A DNA stretch of 64,000 nucleotides from NCBI RefSeq assembly GCF_030131845.1, contig NZ_JASKYM010000001.1, forward strand, positions 1 to 64,000, in the 5' to 3' direction. Under the pieces are notes generated by a model, which was given only the letters and a program-made list of their open reading frames with translations, did no database searches and was not told where the DNA came from. This DNA is from Romboutsia sedimentorum (lineage in GTDB: Bacteria > Bacillota > Clostridia > Peptostreptococcales > Peptostreptococcaceae). Of the stretch, positions 62,255 through 64,000 are shown in pieces. The translations under genes and the position numbers were made by a program. The stretch's first letter is position 1. Every line of letters starts with the position of its first letter.

Positions 62255-63568
62255 CTAAGCTACATTATGTGACTTAACTTTGTCAATTATAGGTTTTGAA
62301 AAAGCTATTGATAAAATACCACATACAAACATTAAACCAGGATAGTAAAGGTATGGTAATATTTCAACTGGAGATATTCCAGCTACTCCTGCTGCTGTTA
62401 AAAGTTGTGCCCCATAAGGTATTACACCTTGCCAACAAGATGAAAATATATCTAATATACTAGCTGTTTTTCTTGGGTCTATATCATATTTTGTAGCTAT
62501 ATCTTTTGCTAAAGGTCCAGCTGCCACTATTGCTACTGTATTATTAGCTGTACATAAATCTATAACACTAACTAATGCTGCTATTCCAAACTCTGCTCCC
62601 TTTTTACTATTTATCTTACTAGTTACAAAATAAAGTACATAATCTATGCCTCCATTAAACTTTATAAGCCCTACAACTCCTCCAACAACTATAGATAGAA
62701 GACTTAATTCATACATCCCACCTATTCCACCAGATACAGCTTCTATAAATCCTAATAAATCAAATGATTTTGTTGCAATTCCTATGATTCCTGCAAATAA
62801 AACACCACTTCCAAGTAATGCAAATACATTTACTCCACATAAAGCACCTACTAAAACTAAAATATATGGCAAAACTTTTATTAGTTCATACTCATAGCTT
62901 TGGTTAGGTATTGCTATATATCCTGACGTTATTACTGCTAATAATATTACAGTTATTATAGCTGCTGGTAAAACTATTAAAAAGTTAACTTTAAACTTAT
63001 CTTTCAACTCGCATCCTTGAGTTCTTACAGCTGCTATTGTTGTATCTGATATCATAGATAAATTATCTCCAAACATTGCACCACCTACAACTGCACCTAT
63101 TACTAATGATACTGGAATACCAGTCTTTTGTGCAATCCCAAGTCCTATAGGAGCAAGTGCTGCTATTGTACCAACTGATGTTCCCATAGAAACTGATATA
63201 AAGCATGCTATAATAAACAAACCTGGCACTAAAAGATTCGATGGAAGTATTGATAGACTTAAGTTTACTGTTGAGTCTACTCCTCCCATTGTTTTAGCTA
63301 CGTTTGAAAAAGCTCCTGCTAATAAAAATATTATAACCATTAAGATAATATTAGTATCTCCTGCACCTTTACAAAATACATTCATCTTTTCTTCTAAATT
63401 TACTTTTCTATTAAATAATAATGCCACACCTCCTGCTATTAAAAACGCTACTATTGATGGCATTTTATAAAAATCCCCAGTTATAATTCCACTGCCTACA
63501 AACAATACTAAAAATACACCTAATGGCAATAAAGCAAACGGATTTCCTTTTTTGATTTCATTTTTCAT
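62255..63568 (-). CDS. metT: NhaC-family transporter, probable methionine transporter MetT
   Basis: A 437-residue membrane protein with 10-12 helices of the NhaC/ArsB-NhaD type. Recognisable blocks are LAGAFSNVAKTMGG, GTSVGTIAALAPIGLGIA, GGAMFGDNLSMISDTTIAA and CTANNTVAIVAAGPLAKDIA. These proteins are named Na+/H+ antiporters, but the sub-family under methionine T-boxes in Firmicutes is called MetT and is thought to import methionine. The T-box upstream has an AUG specifier, which supports this. AAGGAGAT precedes the ATG; a terminator follows. Confidence 0.85.
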   Translation of the reverse strand: MKNEIKKGNPFALLPLGVFLVLFVGSGIITGDFYKMPSIVAFLIAGGVALLFNRKVNLEEKMNVFCKGAGDTNIILMVIIFLLAGAFSNVAKTMGGVDSTVNLSLSILPSNLLVPGLFIIACFISVSMGTSVGTIAALAPIGLGIAQKTGIPVSLVIGAVVGGAMFGDNLSMISDTTIAAVRTQGCELKDKFKVNFLIVLPAAIITVILLAVITSGYIAIPNQSYEYELIKVLPYILVLVGALCGVNVFALLGSGVLFAGIIGIATKSFDLLGFIEAVSGGIGGMYELSLLSIVVGGVVGLIKFNGGIDYVLYFVTSKINSKKGAEFGIAALVSVIDLCTANNTVAIVAAGPLAKDIATKYDIDPRKTASILDIFSSCWQGVIPYGAQLLTAAGVAGISPVEILPYLYYPGLMFVCGILSIAFSKPIIDKVKSHNVA

Positions 63569-63702
63569 TTTTATATCTCCTTTTCATAATCATATTTTTG
63601 ATTTATGTTATTTTTGATAAATTTCAATTTTATTTCTAAGTTTCTTAATTATATTTATAAAGAATCTAGCCCGCGCGTAGCTAAACTGCTTTATTAAACA
63701 TA

Positions 63703-63942
63703 AAAAAACTCTCGACCCTAAGAACTTAATCCTAGGAACGAGAGTTGACACTTCGTGTTACCATCCTAATTTGTTTGTACTTCACAATACAAACCTCATC
63801 AAGTACGCCAAAATTTTGGTTATACTTTATCACTGTAACGGGTGAACCCGTTGTAGCCTAAATCTAAAAGATCTCGGTACACCGCTCCAAGGCCATTTTC
63901 ATTTTAATATCCTTTGCTCTCTCTCACCAATAAGAACTCTCT
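63703..63942 (-). promoter_or_regulatory. Methionine T-box riboswitch leader
   Basis: On the reverse strand a T-box leader precedes metT. Stem I begins at AGAGAGTTC (about 63942). The specifier ATG at 63896-63894 lies 10 nt before the end of GCCTTGGAGC, the same register as the serine leader in this window; AUG codes methionine. The T-box core is AGGATGGTAACACG (63767-63754). The terminator stem AACTCTCG/CGAGAGTT (63746-63703) ends in T7. Uncharged tRNA-Met should open expression of the transporter. Confidence 0.92.
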
Positions 63943-64000
63943 GTATAAGTATTTTTAAAATTACTTTCCTTTTCATCGCATTTATTTTTGATTTATTTAT

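Overview
The window is AT-rich DNA from a low-GC, Gram-positive, spore-forming anaerobe of the Clostridia. Support comes from an H-type small acid-soluble spore protein, an [FeFe] hydrogenase, two T-box leaders, strong AGGAGG ribosome binding sites with frequent TTG/GTG starts, and a HesB-like selenoprotein with an in-frame UGA. Gene content fits Peptostreptococcaceae (Paraclostridium, Paeniclostridium, Romboutsia or Clostridioides relatives), but the genus is inference. No tRNA, rRNA or CRISPR array was seen.

Layout. 1-8.2 kb: the end of an SH3b-NlpC/P60 cell-wall hydrolase, a cation diffusion facilitator, then a forward housekeeping run (histidine phosphatase, BaiN-like flavoprotein, aroH, cmk, plsC, ispH) and a metal transporter behind a Fur-box promoter. 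8.2-15.5 kb: a decayed polysaccharide deacetylase, two Nudix hydrolases, cold-shock protein, NADH oxidase, esterase, membrane acyltransferase and CorA. 15.7-19.3 kb: a serine T-box (UCU specifier) over a class-V aminotransferase, a serA-like dehydrogenase and a DUF1015 protein. 19.5-24.6 kb: AlaX, then an accessory patch with a hydrolase relic, a 30-bp palindrome, a nested hairpin, an integrase, a GNAT and a leucine-rich-repeat protein. 24.6-28.4 kb: YitT, the selenoprotein, trmB and small unknowns. 28.5-32.4 kb: accBCDA behind a FapR-like operator. 32.5-36.1 kb: sspH, a Xer-type recombinase, lexA with its own LexA box, deoD.

36.2-40.3 kb holds an orphan pair resembling ZorA/ZorB (MotA/TolQ-type channel with coiled-coil tail plus MotB/OmpA-type stator) and nhaA. 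40.4-52.4 kb is mostly housekeeping: rluF, an SDR reductase, an orphan histidine kinase, a DUF134 regulator, a glucosaminidase, Gfo/Idh oxidoreductase, VanZ, U32 protein, proC, YhaM-type nuclease, and an [FeFe] hydrogenase with a NuoF-derived N-terminus. 52.5-61.1 kb is a second accessory region: the collapsed remains of a BceRSAB-type locus, short tandem repeats, a duplicated-domain unknown, an SF1 helicase with a RelE-like N-terminus and a coiled-coil partner, a membrane dipeptidase, and an AAA ATPase overlapping a TOPRIM (DUF3226-like) gene next to an IS30 relic. The window ends with a DeoR regulator, a long inverted repeat, and an NhaC-family transporter (MetT) under a methionine T-box (AUG specifier).

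Best candidates for undescribed systems: the ZorAB-like pair without known Zorya effectors, the RelE-helicase/coiled-coil pair, the AAA/TOPRIM pair, and DUF1015 as a possible missing step of serine synthesis. All family assignments are from motif reading; no database search was run.
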